Positions 42,158 to 51,074 are shown, counted from the first letter of the stretch. The stretch: 64,000 nucleotides of DNA from PALSA-1316 sp964499365 (GCA_964499365.1 CAZCKU010000004.1:1-64000), one strand, 5' to 3'. A program made the numbers and translations. Notes: generated by a model not told the origin, from the sequence alone.

Positions 42158-43369
42158 ATGAAATATATTGTGCTTATAGGTGACGGGATGGCCGACAGGC
42201 CTCTCAAAGAATTGGGAGGCAGGACGCCTCTGCAGTACGCAGCAACAAAGAATATGGACCGGCTGGCCGCTGAGGGAATCGTCGGAGCTGCGCATACAAT
42301 ACCCGAGGGGATGCCTCCGGGGTCTGATGTCGCGAACCTGAGCATCCTCGGCTATGATCCTGCTGTTTACTATTCGGGCCGGGCCCCGCTCGAGGCGGCA
42401 AGCATCGGCGTCACGCTGAAGGACAACGATGTCGCCTTCCGCTGCAACCTGGTCACGCTGCGCTATAAGAGCGACAGGACGGGGGCGATCATGGAGGACC
42501 ATAGCAGCGGGCATATATCGACCGGTGAGGCGCGGGAACTCATCATGGAAGTCGACCGGCGCCTGGGTTCGGCCGAGATGAGATTTTACCCCGGCGTCAG
42601 CTATCGCCATCTTATGGTCTGGGCCGATGGTCCGTCGAACCTTGAATGTGTACCTCCTCATGACATTTTGGGAAAGGACATCGTCGATAATCTTCCGGTT
42701 GGTGATCGTGAAGCGGTGCTGAGAAAGATGATGCTTGACTCCGTCGATCTCCTTGACAGTCACCAGATCAATAAAGACAGGGCCAGGGCCGGAAAAAATC
42801 CTGCGAACAGTGTCTGGTTTTGGGGCCAGGGCCGGAGGCCGAGCATGCCGACGTTCCTCGAAAAGTACGGCATCAGGGGTTCGCTGGTCTCCGCGGTAGA
42901 CCTGACAAAGGGCCTCGGCATTTATGCAGGCTTCGAGATCCTGGATGTGCCCGGCATGACCGGTTACATCGATACGAACTATCAGGGCAAGGCTGATGAG
43001 GCGCTCAGGTCGCTGGAGCGGGTGGATTTTGTCTATATTCATGTCGAGGCCCCTGACGAGGCCGGACATTCAGGCAATTACCGGGATAAGGTAAAGGCGA
43101 TCGAGGACTTCGATAGCATAGTCGTTGGTTCGGTTATGGAAGGTGCAAAGAGGTTTGGAGACTACCGTCTCCTTGTCATGCCCGACCATCCGACGCCGAT
43201 TGAGCTCAGGACTCATTCGGCCGATCCGGTCCCGTTTATTCTCTTTGACAGCCGCACGAAGCAGCACAATGAAGGCGCTGTTTATGATGAGTCGATCCTT
43301 GAACGGGACGGAGCCCTGGTGTTCAGGGAGGGCCACCGGCTGATGGACTATTTCATCCGGGGCGAATAA
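42158..43369 (+). CDS. apgM: ApgM-type cofactor-independent phosphoglycerate mutase family protein
   Basis: This 403-aa protein belongs to the archaeal-type (ApgM) branch of the alkaline-phosphatase superfamily. IGDGMADRP supplies metal ligands, and GSDVANLSILGYDP contains the phosphorylated Ser with YYSGRAPLEA. HVEAPDEAGHSGN and VMPDHPTPIELRTHS carry further metal ligands. The family interconverts 3- and 2-phosphoglycerate in archaea. Here it lies between threonine synthase and aspartokinase, and no thrB-type homoserine kinase is in the window. It may therefore act as a homoserine kinase in threonine synthesis. Both readings fit the sequence; context favours the second moderately. Confidence 0.85.
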   Translation: MKYIVLIGDGMADRPLKELGGRTPLQYAATKNMDRLAAEGIVGAAHTIPEGMPPGSDVANLSILGYDPAVYYSGRAPLEAASIGVTLKDNDVAFRCNLVTLRYKSDRTGAIMEDHSSGHISTGEARELIMEVDRRLGSAEMRFYPGVSYRHLMVWADGPSNLECVPPHDILGKDIVDNLPVGDREAVLRKMMLDSVDLLDSHQINKDRARAGKNPANSVWFWGQGRRPSMPTFLEKYGIRGSLVSAVDLTKGLGIYAGFEILDVPGMTGYIDTNYQGKADEALRSLERVDFVYIHVEAPDEAGHSGNYRDKVKAIEDFDSIVVGSVMEGAKRFGDYRLLVMPDHPTPIELRTHSADPVPFILFDSRTKQHNEGAVYDESILERDGALVFREGHRLMDYFIRGE

Positions 43370-43432
43370 GGGTTGAAGGATTTTTTTTGCTGAAAAGATT
43401 TCTGATTCGCATCTGTCCGTAAAGATATGAAT

Positions 43433-43465
43433 TGTCATCCCCGGGTCAGGACTTCGGGAATGACA
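43433..43465. repeat. Short palindrome related to the 42069-42144 element
   Basis: TGTCATCCCCG pairs with CGGGAATGACA around a short centre. It lies in the 140-bp gap upstream of lysC and shares its ends with the larger element before apgM. Confidence 0.7.
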
Positions 43466-43509
43466 GACAAAATTTTCAGATAATAATTTATTCTTAGGTG
43501 GAGGATATT

Positions 43510-44730
43510 TTGGCATTAATAGTTCAGAAATACGGAGGAACCTCGGTAGGCAACGTCGAGAGGATCAAGGCGGTTGCCGAGCGCGTGGTAAGAACTGTGA
43601 AGGAAGGGAACAGGGTGGTTGTCGTCGTCTCCGCCATGTCAGGTGAGACGGATAAACTTATCGGTCTCGCAAACCAGCTGTCCCCGCAGCCGGGCGAGCG
43701 GGAAATGGACATGCTGCTGTCATCAGGCGAGCGGGTGACAAGCGCCCTGACCGCGATGGCGATAGAGGCCCTGGGCAGCAAGGCTATATCGCTTACCGGA
43801 AGACAGGCAGGCATCATTACGGACACGGTCCATACCAAGGCACGGATCGAGCGGATCCATGGAGACCGGATCAGCAAGGCCCTTGAAGAAGGCTATGTTG
43901 TAGTAATCGCCGGGTTCCAGGGGGTCACGGAGGGGTCGACTGATGTTACGACTCTCGGAAGGGGCGGTTCTGACCTGTCTGCCGTTGCGATCGCTGCGGC
44001 GGTCAAGGCAGACCTCTGCGAGATATATACGGACGTCGACGGCGTTTATACGACCGATCCCAATATTGTTCCTGAGGCGCGGAAGCTCCAGAAGATATCG
44101 TACGAAGAGATGCTCGAACTGGCAAGTCTCGGGGCCAAGGTGCTCCAGACCCGGTCGGTCGAGTTTGCCATGAAATACAACGTGCCTGTTGTTGTCAGGT
44201 CGAGTTTCAATAATAATCCCGGGACGCTCGTTGTTGAGGAGGATAAAGATATGGAAAACGTTGTTGTATCAGGAATTGCCTATGACAAGAATCAGGCCAA
44301 GATTACCGTCGTCGATGTTCCGGACAAACCGGGTATTGCCGCGAAGCTGTTCAACGCCGTCGCATCGGCGAATATTATTATCGATATGATCGTCCAGAAC
44401 ATCAGCAGCGACGGCAAATTTGCCGACATCTCCTTTACGGTGCCAAAGACTGATGCCAGGCGTGCGGTTGAGGTTGCCGGAGCCATCGGCAAAGAGCTTG
44501 GGGCAAAGCGTGTCGATCTGCGGGAGGACATCAGCAAGGTCTCGGTGGTCGGCGTCGGCATGAGGACCCACTCGGGCGTGGCCGCGAAGATGTTCCAGCA
44601 GCTGGCGGACCACAATATCAATATCTTCATGATCAGCACCTCCGAGATCAAGGTGTCCTGCATCATCGATCTGAAGTTTACCGAACTGGCCGTCAGGGTG
44701 CTGCACGAGACGTTCGGATTGGCTCAATGA
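43510..44730 (+). CDS. lysC: Aspartate kinase
   Basis: This enzyme of about 406 aa has the aspartokinase N-terminus LIVQKYGGTSVGNVERI, the SGERVTSALTAMAI and GRGGSDLSAVAIAAAV motifs, and DVDGVYTTDPNIV. Two C-terminal ACT domains follow (VPDKPGIAAKLFNAVA, GVAAKMFQQLADHNINIFMIST), the usual site of lysine/threonine feedback. It phosphorylates aspartate as the first step to lysine, threonine and methionine. I place the start at TTG 43510, with GGAGG (43500-43504) 5 nt upstream, rather than GTG 43498, which lies on the Shine-Dalgarno sequence. Confidence 0.96.
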   Translation: MALIVQKYGGTSVGNVERIKAVAERVVRTVKEGNRVVVVVSAMSGETDKLIGLANQLSPQPGEREMDMLLSSGERVTSALTAMAIEALGSKAISLTGRQAGIITDTVHTKARIERIHGDRISKALEEGYVVVIAGFQGVTEGSTDVTTLGRGGSDLSAVAIAAAVKADLCEIYTDVDGVYTTDPNIVPEARKLQKISYEEMLELASLGAKVLQTRSVEFAMKYNVPVVVRSSFNNNPGTLVVEEDKDMENVVVSGIAYDKNQAKITVVDVPDKPGIAAKLFNAVASANIIIDMIVQNISSDGKFADISFTVPKTDARRAVEVAGAIGKELGAKRVDLREDISKVSVVGVGMRTHSGVAAKMFQQLADHNINIFMISTSEIKVSCIIDLKFTELAVRVLHETFGLAQ

Positions 44731-44762
44731 ATGGCGGTATAAAGACAACAGAATTTGTCAGA

Positions 44763-44852
44763 CAATCCCTCCGAACCTCCCTTTACCAAAGTGAGGAATT
44801 CAACCCCTCTTTGGCAAAGAGGCCTGCCTGTCCGGTAGGCAGGGGCGAGGGG
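44763..44852. repeat. Non-coding dispersed-type repeat with tandem hairpins
   Basis: This gap between lysC and cimA contains an AATCCCTCC/CCCTTTACCAAAG-type segment and then two perfect palindromes: CCTCTTTG-G-CAAAGAGG (44806-44822) and CCTGCCT-N7-AGGCAGG (44823-44843). No gene is present. Its composition is typical of intergenic repeat families found in many copies in environmental bacterial genomes. Confidence 0.65.
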
Positions 44853-44875
44853 AGATGTTTTGATACAGAGGGTCT

Positions 44876-46459
44876 ATGCGGAAGATAGAAATTTATGACA
44901 CGACGCTGCGGGACGGGGCGCAGTCTGAAGACATCTCCTTTTCGGTAGAGGACAAACTCAGAATTACCGAGAGGCTCGATGACCTTGGCCTGCACTTCAT
45001 CGAAGGCGGCTGGCCTGGTTCAAACCCGCGTGATATAGAATATTTCAGGAAGGCGCTGAAACTGCAGCTGAAGAACTCCCGTCTTGTTGCCTTCGGGAGC
45101 ACGCACCGTCCCCGGCGGAAGGCCGCCAGAGACGAGACACTGAAGGCCCTTGTGGAGTCGGGTGTCGATGCGGTAACGATTTTCGGCAAGTCGTGGGACT
45201 TCCATGTCCTTGAGGCGTTGAAGGTGCCGCTTGAGGAGAACCTTGCGATCATCCATGACTCGGTCGCCTATCTGAAAAAGAAGGTCGGGACCGTATTCTT
45301 CGATGCGGAGCATTTCTTCGACGGGTATATCAATAATCCTGATTATGCGATGAAGTGTCTTGCGGCCGCAGAGCAGGGTGGTGCGGACTGCCTTGTGCTT
45401 TGCGACACCAACGGCGGCACCATGACGCGGGACCTTGCCGACATCGTTAAAAGGATCAGGAAGGGATGCCGGACACCTCTCGGAATACATGTACACAATG
45501 ACGGTGACTGTGCCGTGGCGAATTCGATCGCCGCAGTCGAGGCGGGGGCGGTACAGGTGCAGGGCACGATCAACGGGCTGGGTGAACGCTGCGGCAACGC
45601 CAATCTGATCTCGATCATCCCGAACCTGCAGGTTAAGCTCGGCATGAAATGCATCACCTTGGACCAGATGACGAAGCTGCGTGATGTCTCTCGTTTTGTG
45701 AACGAGATCGGAAACATCAGCCATTTCAAGCGTCAGCCGTTCACGGGAGACAGCGCCTTTGCCCATAAAGCAGGTATTCACGTCAGTGCGATCCGGAAAC
45801 GGCCCGAGACCTACGAGCATATGCGTCCTGAACTGGTCGGGAATTCCCAGCGTGTGCTGGTCTCCGATCTTGCCGGAAGATCCAATATCCTGCGGAAGGC
45901 TGAGGAGTTCGGCCTCAGGATAGAGTCTGATTCTGCGCAGCTCCAGACGATTGTCACGAATTTGAAGGAGCTGGAAAGTCAGGGTTTCCAGTTTGAAGGG
46001 GCCGAGGCCTCTTTTGAGCTGATGATGAAGAAGGAACTTGGCCTGCACCGGAGATTCTTTGACCTTATCGGGTTCCGGGTCATTATCGAAAAGAGGAAAG
46101 AGGGGGAAGAGCCCCTGAGCGAGGCTACGATCATGCTGAAGGTGAGCGGGCATATCGAGCATACTGCTGCCACGGGAAAAGGTCCGGTGAACGCCCTGGA
46201 CAACGCCCTCAGAAAGGCCCTTGAGACGTTCTATCCCGAACTGAAGGAAGTCAGGCTTCATGACTACAAGGTCCGCGTGCTGACGGCCGGCAAGGGAACG
46301 ACAGCCAAGGTCCGCGTGCTGATTGAATCCGGTGACCGGGAGAATCAGTGGGGAACCGTCGGCGTCTCCGAAAACATTATCGAGGCGTCATACCAGGCCC
46401 TGGTCGACAGCATTGAGTATAAGCTTCTCAAGGAAGAGGGCGGATCAGGCAAGGTCTGA
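44876..46459 (+). CDS. cimA: Citramalate synthase
   Basis: This 527-aa enzyme belongs to the isopropylmalate/homocitrate synthase family. YDTTLRDGAQSEDISFSVED at the N-terminus is typical of CimA rather than LeuA. VTIFGKSWDFHV, DAEHFFDGYINNPDYA and IHVHNDGDCAVANSIAAVEA with NGLGERCGNANL supply metal and substrate sites. A LeuA-dimer-type regulatory domain closes it (about 395-520). It condenses pyruvate with acetyl-CoA to (R)-citramalate, giving a threonine-independent route to isoleucine. It directly follows thrC, apgM and lysC, so both branches of aspartate/isoleucine supply sit together. AGAGGG lies just upstream of the ATG. Confidence 0.93.
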   Translation: MRKIEIYDTTLRDGAQSEDISFSVEDKLRITERLDDLGLHFIEGGWPGSNPRDIEYFRKALKLQLKNSRLVAFGSTHRPRRKAARDETLKALVESGVDAVTIFGKSWDFHVLEALKVPLEENLAIIHDSVAYLKKKVGTVFFDAEHFFDGYINNPDYAMKCLAAAEQGGADCLVLCDTNGGTMTRDLADIVKRIRKGCRTPLGIHVHNDGDCAVANSIAAVEAGAVQVQGTINGLGERCGNANLISIIPNLQVKLGMKCITLDQMTKLRDVSRFVNEIGNISHFKRQPFTGDSAFAHKAGIHVSAIRKRPETYEHMRPELVGNSQRVLVSDLAGRSNILRKAEEFGLRIESDSAQLQTIVTNLKELESQGFQFEGAEASFELMMKKELGLHRRFFDLIGFRVIIEKRKEGEEPLSEATIMLKVSGHIEHTAATGKGPVNALDNALRKALETFYPELKEVRLHDYKVRVLTAGKGTTAKVRVLIESGDRENQWGTVGVSENIIEASYQALVDSIEYKLLKEEGGSGKV

Positions 46460-46474
46460 CAGAAAGGAGCATAC

Positions 46475-46894
46475 ATGCCCAGCGCGAAAATAAAATATAC
46501 AGACGGGATGCAGTTTGTCGGGGAGGCGGGCTCGGGCCATGCCATTGTGATGGACACGGATCCGGAGTTCGGGGGGGCCAATACCGGCCTGAGGCCGACG
46601 GAACTGCTGCTTATCGGGGTAGGCGGCTGCTCGGGGATGGATATCGTGTCGGTGCTGAAGAAAAAGAAACAGCATCTTACCGGGCTTGAGGTGAATGTCG
46701 GCGGCAAAAAGGCTGAAACCTATCCTCAGAAATTTACCGATATAAACATCGAGTTTGTCGTGAGGGGCAGAAACCTGTCCGAAGAGGCGGTGAAGAAGGC
46801 CGTGGACCTCTCGATGGAGAAATACTGTTCCGTAAAGGCGACGCTTGAAGGATCTGCGAAAATAACGTTCAGCTATACCATTGTCGAGGAATAG
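46475..46894 (+). CDS. OsmC-family protein
   Basis: The 139-aa protein has the OsmC fold pattern: GLRPTELLLIGVGGCSGMDIVSVLKKK, with the redox Cys in GGCSG, then a strand and ISFVVRG-like IEFVVRGRNL and a second helix MEKYCSVKATLE bearing the second conserved Cys. OsmC/Ohr proteins reduce organic hydroperoxides using these two cysteines. The YhfA-like branch seen here is less characterised. AAAGGAG precedes the ATG. It follows cimA by 15 bp. Confidence 0.87.
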   Translation: MPSAKIKYTDGMQFVGEAGSGHAIVMDTDPEFGGANTGLRPTELLLIGVGGCSGMDIVSVLKKKKQHLTGLEVNVGGKKAETYPQKFTDINIEFVVRGRNLSEEAVKKAVDLSMEKYCSVKATLEGSAKITFSYTIVEE

Positions 46895-47336
46895 CCGCAT
46901 CCTGAAGCATCTTGCAACGCTCGGGCCGGTGGGGTACCTGCCCTTTGCCCCGGGGACGTGGGGCAGTGCTGTGGCAGCTGTTTTCATCCTGTTTGTCCCG
47001 CTCCCTGTTTCGATGCAGGTCCTCCTTGCCCTCGGTGTTTTCATTGTCGGCATCTTCGCCTCCGGCGCTGCCGAGGAGGTGACCGGGGAACACGACAGCG
47101 GGCATATCATTATCGACGAAGTTGCGGGCATGCTCGTATCAGTCCTTTTTTTGCCTCAGGGCGCGGTCTGGGTATTTGTTGCCTTTGTTCTGTTCAGGGT
47201 GTTTGACATCCTGAAGCCGTATCCGATCAGGCAGGTTGAATCTTCGCTGAAGGGAGGGACCGGGGTCATGATGGACGATATTCTTGCAGGCATCGCAGCA
47301 AATCTGGTCCTGCAGGTATGCAGCCGGATTTTCTAG
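46881..47336 (+). CDS. pgpA: Phosphatidylglycerophosphatase A
   Basis: The 151-aa integral membrane protein has the PgpA motif GPVGYLPFAPGTWGS near the N-terminus. The metal-binding IIIDEVAGMLVS and the closing FRVFDILKPYPIRQVE and GGTGVMMDDILAGI follow. It dephosphorylates phosphatidylglycerol phosphate in phospholipid synthesis. The start is uncertain. TTG 46881 overlaps the osmC stop by 14 nt and has no obvious ribosome-binding site; AGGAA (46888 on) could serve a slightly later non-ATG start. It begins a run of overlapping genes ending at thpR. Confidence 0.88.
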   Translation: MSRNSRILKHLATLGPVGYLPFAPGTWGSAVAAVFILFVPLPVSMQVLLALGVFIVGIFASGAAEEVTGEHDSGHIIIDEVAGMLVSVLFLPQGAVWVFVAFVLFRVFDILKPYPIRQVESSLKGGTGVMMDDILAGIAANLVLQVCSRIF

Positions 47337-47806
47337 ATCTGGTCGAGGCAATTTCCGCGACACTGACCGCAAAGGGGATGACCCTCGCGCTCGCAGAATC
47401 GTGTACCGGCGGGCAGATTGCGAATGCCCTCACCGACCTGCCCGGGGCTTCGGGCTATTTTGTCCTCGGCGTCGTCTCTTATTCTGCAGCGTCGAAGGTG
47501 TCGGTGCTCGGCGTTTCTCCCGGGGATCTTGAGAGATTCGGCACCGTGAGTGCGGAGACTGCATCGGCAATGGCCAGCGGCGTTCGCAGACTGGGCAACG
47601 CTTCCCTCGGTCTTGCGACGACCGGGGTGGCTGGCCCTGCTGCAGTTGAAGGCAGGGATACGGGACTGGTCTATCTTGCCGCAGCGTATGGGGACCGACT
47701 TGAAAGCAGGACACTGCGATTGACCGGCAGCAGGCTGGAGATCAAGCGGCAGGCGTCGCTTGAGGCATTGAGGTTCCTGAAGGGACTGGCAGAGTCATGG
47801 GGATAA
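47318..47806 (+). CDS. pncC: Nicotinamide-nucleotide amidohydrolase PncC (CinA C-terminal family)
   Basis: The 162-aa protein is the stand-alone CinA C-terminal domain: LALAESCTGGQIANALTDLPG, FVLGVVSYSAASK, VSAETASAMASGVRRLG and LATTGVAGPAAVEGRDTG. PncC deamidates nicotinamide mononucleotide to nicotinic acid mononucleotide in pyridine-nucleotide recycling. It overlaps pgpA by 19 nt and thpR by 10 nt. The order pgpA-pncC-thpR-recA is a common bacterial arrangement. Confidence 0.92.
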   Translation: MQPDFLDLVEAISATLTAKGMTLALAESCTGGQIANALTDLPGASGYFVLGVVSYSAASKVSVLGVSPGDLERFGTVSAETASAMASGVRRLGNASLGLATTGVAGPAAVEGRDTGLVYLAAAYGDRLESRTLRLTGSRLEIKRQASLEALRFLKGLAESWG

Positions 47807-48363
47807 GATGCTTCATCGCGGTTGAGCTCTCTGAGCCCGTCCGCGCAGCGATTGCGGGTGCTGTAGAGGATTTGAGACAGTACGGAGCGGATGTGCGCTG
47901 GGTTAACACAGAGAATATCCATATTACCCTGAAATTCCTCGGCGATACGGAGGAGGCGCTGCTTCCTGATATCCGGCAGAGGCTCGCGAAAAAACTATTT
48001 AATTATAAGCCCTTTTGTATTAAAATAACGGGTGTTGGATCATTTCCGACGGGCAGACATCCCCGTGTCATATGGATTGGGCTTGGGGAGTCCGCCGCCT
48101 TAAAGGCATTGCAGGCCGACGTGGAGTCCGAGATGAGGGCGATTGGCTGTCCCGCTGAGGAGAGGCCATTTGCTGCTCATATAACCGTCGGGAGGGTGAA
48201 GTCGGGCAGAAGACTCCCTGAGCTGACAGGGAAACTGACCGATATGCGTGAGGTCGCATTCGGTGATCTTGAGGTCAGGGGCGTAAAAGTGATGAAGAGT
48301 GAACTCGGACGCGGAGGGCCGGTATATACCTGCCTCGCGGAGATTCCGCTCGATAATAGTTAA
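47797..48363 (+). CDS. thpR: RNA 2',3'-cyclic phosphodiesterase (LigT family)
   Basis: The 188-aa 2H phosphoesterase keeps both catalytic HxTx motifs: HITLKFLGDT (about 46-55) and HITVGRVKSG (about 128-137). It opens 2',3'-cyclic phosphates on RNA ends, and the family was first named as a 2'-5' RNA ligase. The start overlaps pncC. The gene lies directly upstream of recA. Confidence 0.93.
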   Translation: MGIRCFIAVELSEPVRAAIAGAVEDLRQYGADVRWVNTENIHITLKFLGDTEEALLPDIRQRLAKKLFNYKPFCIKITGVGSFPTGRHPRVIWIGLGESAALKALQADVESEMRAIGCPAEERPFAAHITVGRVKSGRRLPELTGKLTDMREVAFGDLEVRGVKVMKSELGRGGPVYTCLAEIPLDNS

Positions 48364-48387
48364 ACCTGTTGTAACCGAGGAGGTCGG

Positions 48388-49422
48388 ATGGCTGCGAAAG
48401 AAGTGAATAAAGAGCCGGGCAAGGAACAGAACAAGGAGAAGCTGAAGGCGCTTGAGATGGCAATCTCCCAGATCGAGAAGAATTTCGGCAAGGGCTCGAT
48501 CATGCGGCTCGGCGAGGGCAAGGTCCTTGAAGGCATTCAGGCGATATCGACCGGTTCTCTCACGCTGGATATCGCCTCGGGTATCGGCGGCCTGCCCCGC
48601 GGCCGCGTCGTCGAGGTGTATGGTCCAGAATCCTCCGGCAAGACGACCCTGGCGCTCAGCACGGTTGCGCAGGCACAGGCTGAAGGCGGGTCGGCGGCGT
48701 TCATCGACGCCGAGCATGCCCTTGATATATCGTATGCCAAGAAGATCGGCGTCAATATCGACGACCTGCTTGTTTCACAGCCGGATACGGGTGAGCAGGC
48801 GCTTGAGGTCACCGAGTCCCTTGTGCGGAGCGGGGCGCTCGATATCATTGTCGTCGATTCTGTTGCGGCCCTGGTGCCGAAGGCAGAAATAGAGGGCGAC
48901 ATGGGAGATTCACTCCCGGGTCTCCAGGCCAGGCTGATGAGCCAGGCCCTGAGAAAGCTTACCTCAGCCATTGCGAAGTCCAATACAACGGTCCTTTTTA
49001 TCAACCAGATCAGGATGAAGATCGGGGTTATGTTCGGGAACCCCGAGACGACGACCGGGGGCAATGCCCTGAAATTCTATTCCTCGATGAGGCTCGATAT
49101 CAGAAGGATCGAGAACATCAAGGACAACCAGGAGATCATCGGCGGCAGGGTCAGGGTGAAGGTGGTCAAGAACAAGATGGCCCCGCCTTTTAAGCAGGCT
49201 GAATTCGATATCTATTTTAATGAAGGGGTATCGAGGACCGGAGAGATTGTCGATATCGGTTCGGAAAAAGGTATCATCGAAAAAAGCGGAGCGTGGTACA
49301 GCTACGGCGGCAACAGGATTGGGCAGGGCAGGGAGAACGTCAAGGAGTACCTCAAGGCGAATCCCGAGATCGCCCGCGAGATAGAGGAGAAGATCATCGA
49401 AGCCGTGAACCTTAAAAAATAG
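48388..49422 (+). CDS. recA: Recombinase RecA
   Basis: The 344-aa protein is a canonical RecA: EKNFGKGSIMRLG, Walker A GPESSGKTT, Walker B-like LDIIVVDSVAALVP, loop L1/L2 regions (MGDSLPGLQARLMSQALRKL and NQIRMKIGVMFGNPETTTGG), and a short acidic C-terminus. It forms filaments on single-stranded DNA for homologous recombination and the SOS response. GAGGAGG is the ribosome-binding site. No SOS box was recognised upstream. The AddAB-like nuclease elsewhere in the window would feed it, and recX lies downstream. Confidence 0.98.
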   Translation: MAAKEVNKEPGKEQNKEKLKALEMAISQIEKNFGKGSIMRLGEGKVLEGIQAISTGSLTLDIASGIGGLPRGRVVEVYGPESSGKTTLALSTVAQAQAEGGSAAFIDAEHALDISYAKKIGVNIDDLLVSQPDTGEQALEVTESLVRSGALDIIVVDSVAALVPKAEIEGDMGDSLPGLQARLMSQALRKLTSAIAKSNTTVLFINQIRMKIGVMFGNPETTTGGNALKFYSSMRLDIRRIENIKDNQEIIGGRVRVKVVKNKMAPPFKQAEFDIYFNEGVSRTGEIVDIGSEKGIIEKSGAWYSYGGNRIGQGRENVKEYLKANPEIAREIEEKIIEAVNLKK

Positions 49423-49449
49423 CATTCGGAAGATATTCGGGAGAGCACT

Positions 49450-50586
49450 ATGGATATTAATGAACTATTGAAGTCTGCCCACGGAAAAGGGGCATCAGAC
49501 GTCCACCTGAAGGTCGGCTCGTACCCGATACTCAGAATTGATGGTGACCTGTCACCGATGTCGACCGAAAAAAGGCTGACGCAGGAGGATACCCTGAAGA
49601 TGGCCTTTGCGGTGATGAGCCCGGCGCAGCGCGAGATATTCAAGAAGCGCAATGACATTGACCTCGCCTACAGTGTACCGGGACTGGGGCGCTTCCGCTG
49701 CAATATCTTTATCCAGAGGGGCACGATCGGTCTGGTCTTCCGGGTAATCTCGATGCGCATTCCGACGATCGAGGAGCTTTTTCTGCCCGAGATAATCAAG
49801 AAGATTTCTCTTGAACCGCGCGGACTCATCCTCGTTACGGGGACAACCGGAAGCGGCAAGTCGACGACCCTTGCGGCCATGATCGATAATATCAACACCA
49901 GCAAGACCGAACACATTATGACCATCGAAGACCCGATCGAGTACCTGCACCGCGACAAAAGTTCAATCGTCAACCAGCGCGAGATCGGCAATGATACCGA
50001 ATCGTTCAGCAAGGCGCTCCGCGCTGCACTGAGGCAGGACCCGGATGTCATCCTGGTCGGAGAGATGCGCGATTTCGAGACGATCCAGACGGCGCTTACC
50101 GCTGCAGAGACCGGTCACCTGGTCCTCAGCACGCTCCATACGATCGATGCCATGGAGACGATCAACCGCGTCATCTCGGTTTTTCCGCCCTACCAGCATA
50201 AACAGGTGCGGATGCAGCTCGCCTCGGTTATCCGGAGCATCATCTCGATGAGGCTTGTGCCGCGCGCCGACGGCAAGGGGCGTGTGCCTGCAGTCGAGAT
50301 CATGATCGCGACCGCTACGATCAAGGACTGCATCCTCGACCCCGACAAGACGAAGTCGATTGCGGATGTCATTGCGCAGGGCGCCATCCATTATGGGATG
50401 CAGACCTTTGACCAGTCGCTCTTTAACCTCTTCAAATCTGGCTATATCACCTACGATGAGGCGCTCAGAAGGGCCACGAACCCGGATGACTTTGCCCTGA
50501 AGGTCAAGGGGATTCAGTCGACGAGTGAATATGAAACGCCCCAGCAGGCGGTGGATGAGATGAAGATTGACCGGTTCGGCACCTGA
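49450..50586 (+). CDS. pilT: Type IV pilus retraction ATPase PilT/PilU
   Basis: This 378-aa secretion-type ATPase has SAHGKGASDVHLKVGSYP at the start and Walker A GTTGSGKSTT. The Asp box is MTIEDPIEYLH, then VNQREIG, Walker B VILVGEMRD and the His box TGHLVLSTLHT. The C-terminal GMQTFDQSLFNLF replaces the classic AIRNLIRE region and is nearer PilU-type sequences. It depolymerises type IV pili for twitching motility or surface sensing. It overlaps recX by 20 nt. No other pilus gene lies in the window. Confidence 0.92.
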   Translation: MDINELLKSAHGKGASDVHLKVGSYPILRIDGDLSPMSTEKRLTQEDTLKMAFAVMSPAQREIFKKRNDIDLAYSVPGLGRFRCNIFIQRGTIGLVFRVISMRIPTIEELFLPEIIKKISLEPRGLILVTGTTGSGKSTTLAAMIDNINTSKTEHIMTIEDPIEYLHRDKSSIVNQREIGNDTESFSKALRAALRQDPDVILVGEMRDFETIQTALTAAETGHLVLSTLHTIDAMETINRVISVFPPYQHKQVRMQLASVIRSIISMRLVPRADGKGRVPAVEIMIATATIKDCILDPDKTKSIADVIAQGAIHYGMQTFDQSLFNLFKSGYITYDEALRRATNPDDFALKVKGIQSTSEYETPQQAVDEMKIDRFGT

Positions 50587-51040
50587 GGCAAAGCGCTATT
50601 CCCTGAAGCTGCTGGCCTACCGGGGCAGGAGCGAGCAGGAGCTGCGGGAGCGGCTTTTGCAAAAGGGTTTTTCCGCGTCCGTTGTCGAAGCCGTTACGGA
50701 GGAGCTCAAAGGGTCCGGGTTTATCAATGACGCCCAGCTCGCGGTCAACCTGAAGCGGCAGGCGCGGGAGGGACGTCTCCTCGGCCATCAGGCTGCAAAA
50801 GTATTCCTGCTGAAGCGCGGGCTTTCCCGGGACGTGGTCGATGAGGTTCTCGCCTATGACCGCGAGGACGAGCTGAGCGTTCTGCTCAGGCTTCTGGAGA
50901 AGAAGGCAAGACATGCACCTGATCTGGAAACGCCCGCCGGAAGGCGTCGTTTCTGGAATTTTCTGGTCCGCAAGGGTTATTCTACAGATGTTATTCGCAG
51001 GGCAATGAAAGATTTTGATTTCGGCGAGGAGGCTTCATAA
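50567..51040 (+). CDS. recX: Regulatory protein RecX
   Basis: The 157-aa protein has the three-helix RecX repeats: LKLLAYRGRSEQELRERL, FINDAQLAVNLKRQAREGR, and RRRFWNFLVRKGYSTDVIRRA. RecX binds RecA filaments and limits their activity. The start is TTG 50567 inside the end of pilT, with GAAGA-type pairing upstream. It lies one gene downstream of recA, as is usual, with pilT inserted between. Confidence 0.9.
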   Translation: MTGSAPEAKRYSLKLLAYRGRSEQELRERLLQKGFSASVVEAVTEELKGSGFINDAQLAVNLKRQAREGRLLGHQAAKVFLLKRGLSRDVVDEVLAYDREDELSVLLRLLEKKARHAPDLETPAGRRRFWNFLVRKGYSTDVIRRAMKDFDFGEEAS

Positions 51041-51074
51041 TGGCAATTTTTGCGGTGCGGGCGGTAATGGTGCA

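Noticed and set aside
42061..44852. Possible CRISPR repeats or transposon remnants in the apgM-lysC-cimA gaps
   Set aside because: The palindromes are not regularly spaced and have no spacers or cas genes, and no transposase fragment is present; treated as dispersed repeats.
45020..46261. 413-codon minus-strand frame
   Set aside because: It is fully antisense to cimA, whose motifs are unambiguous.
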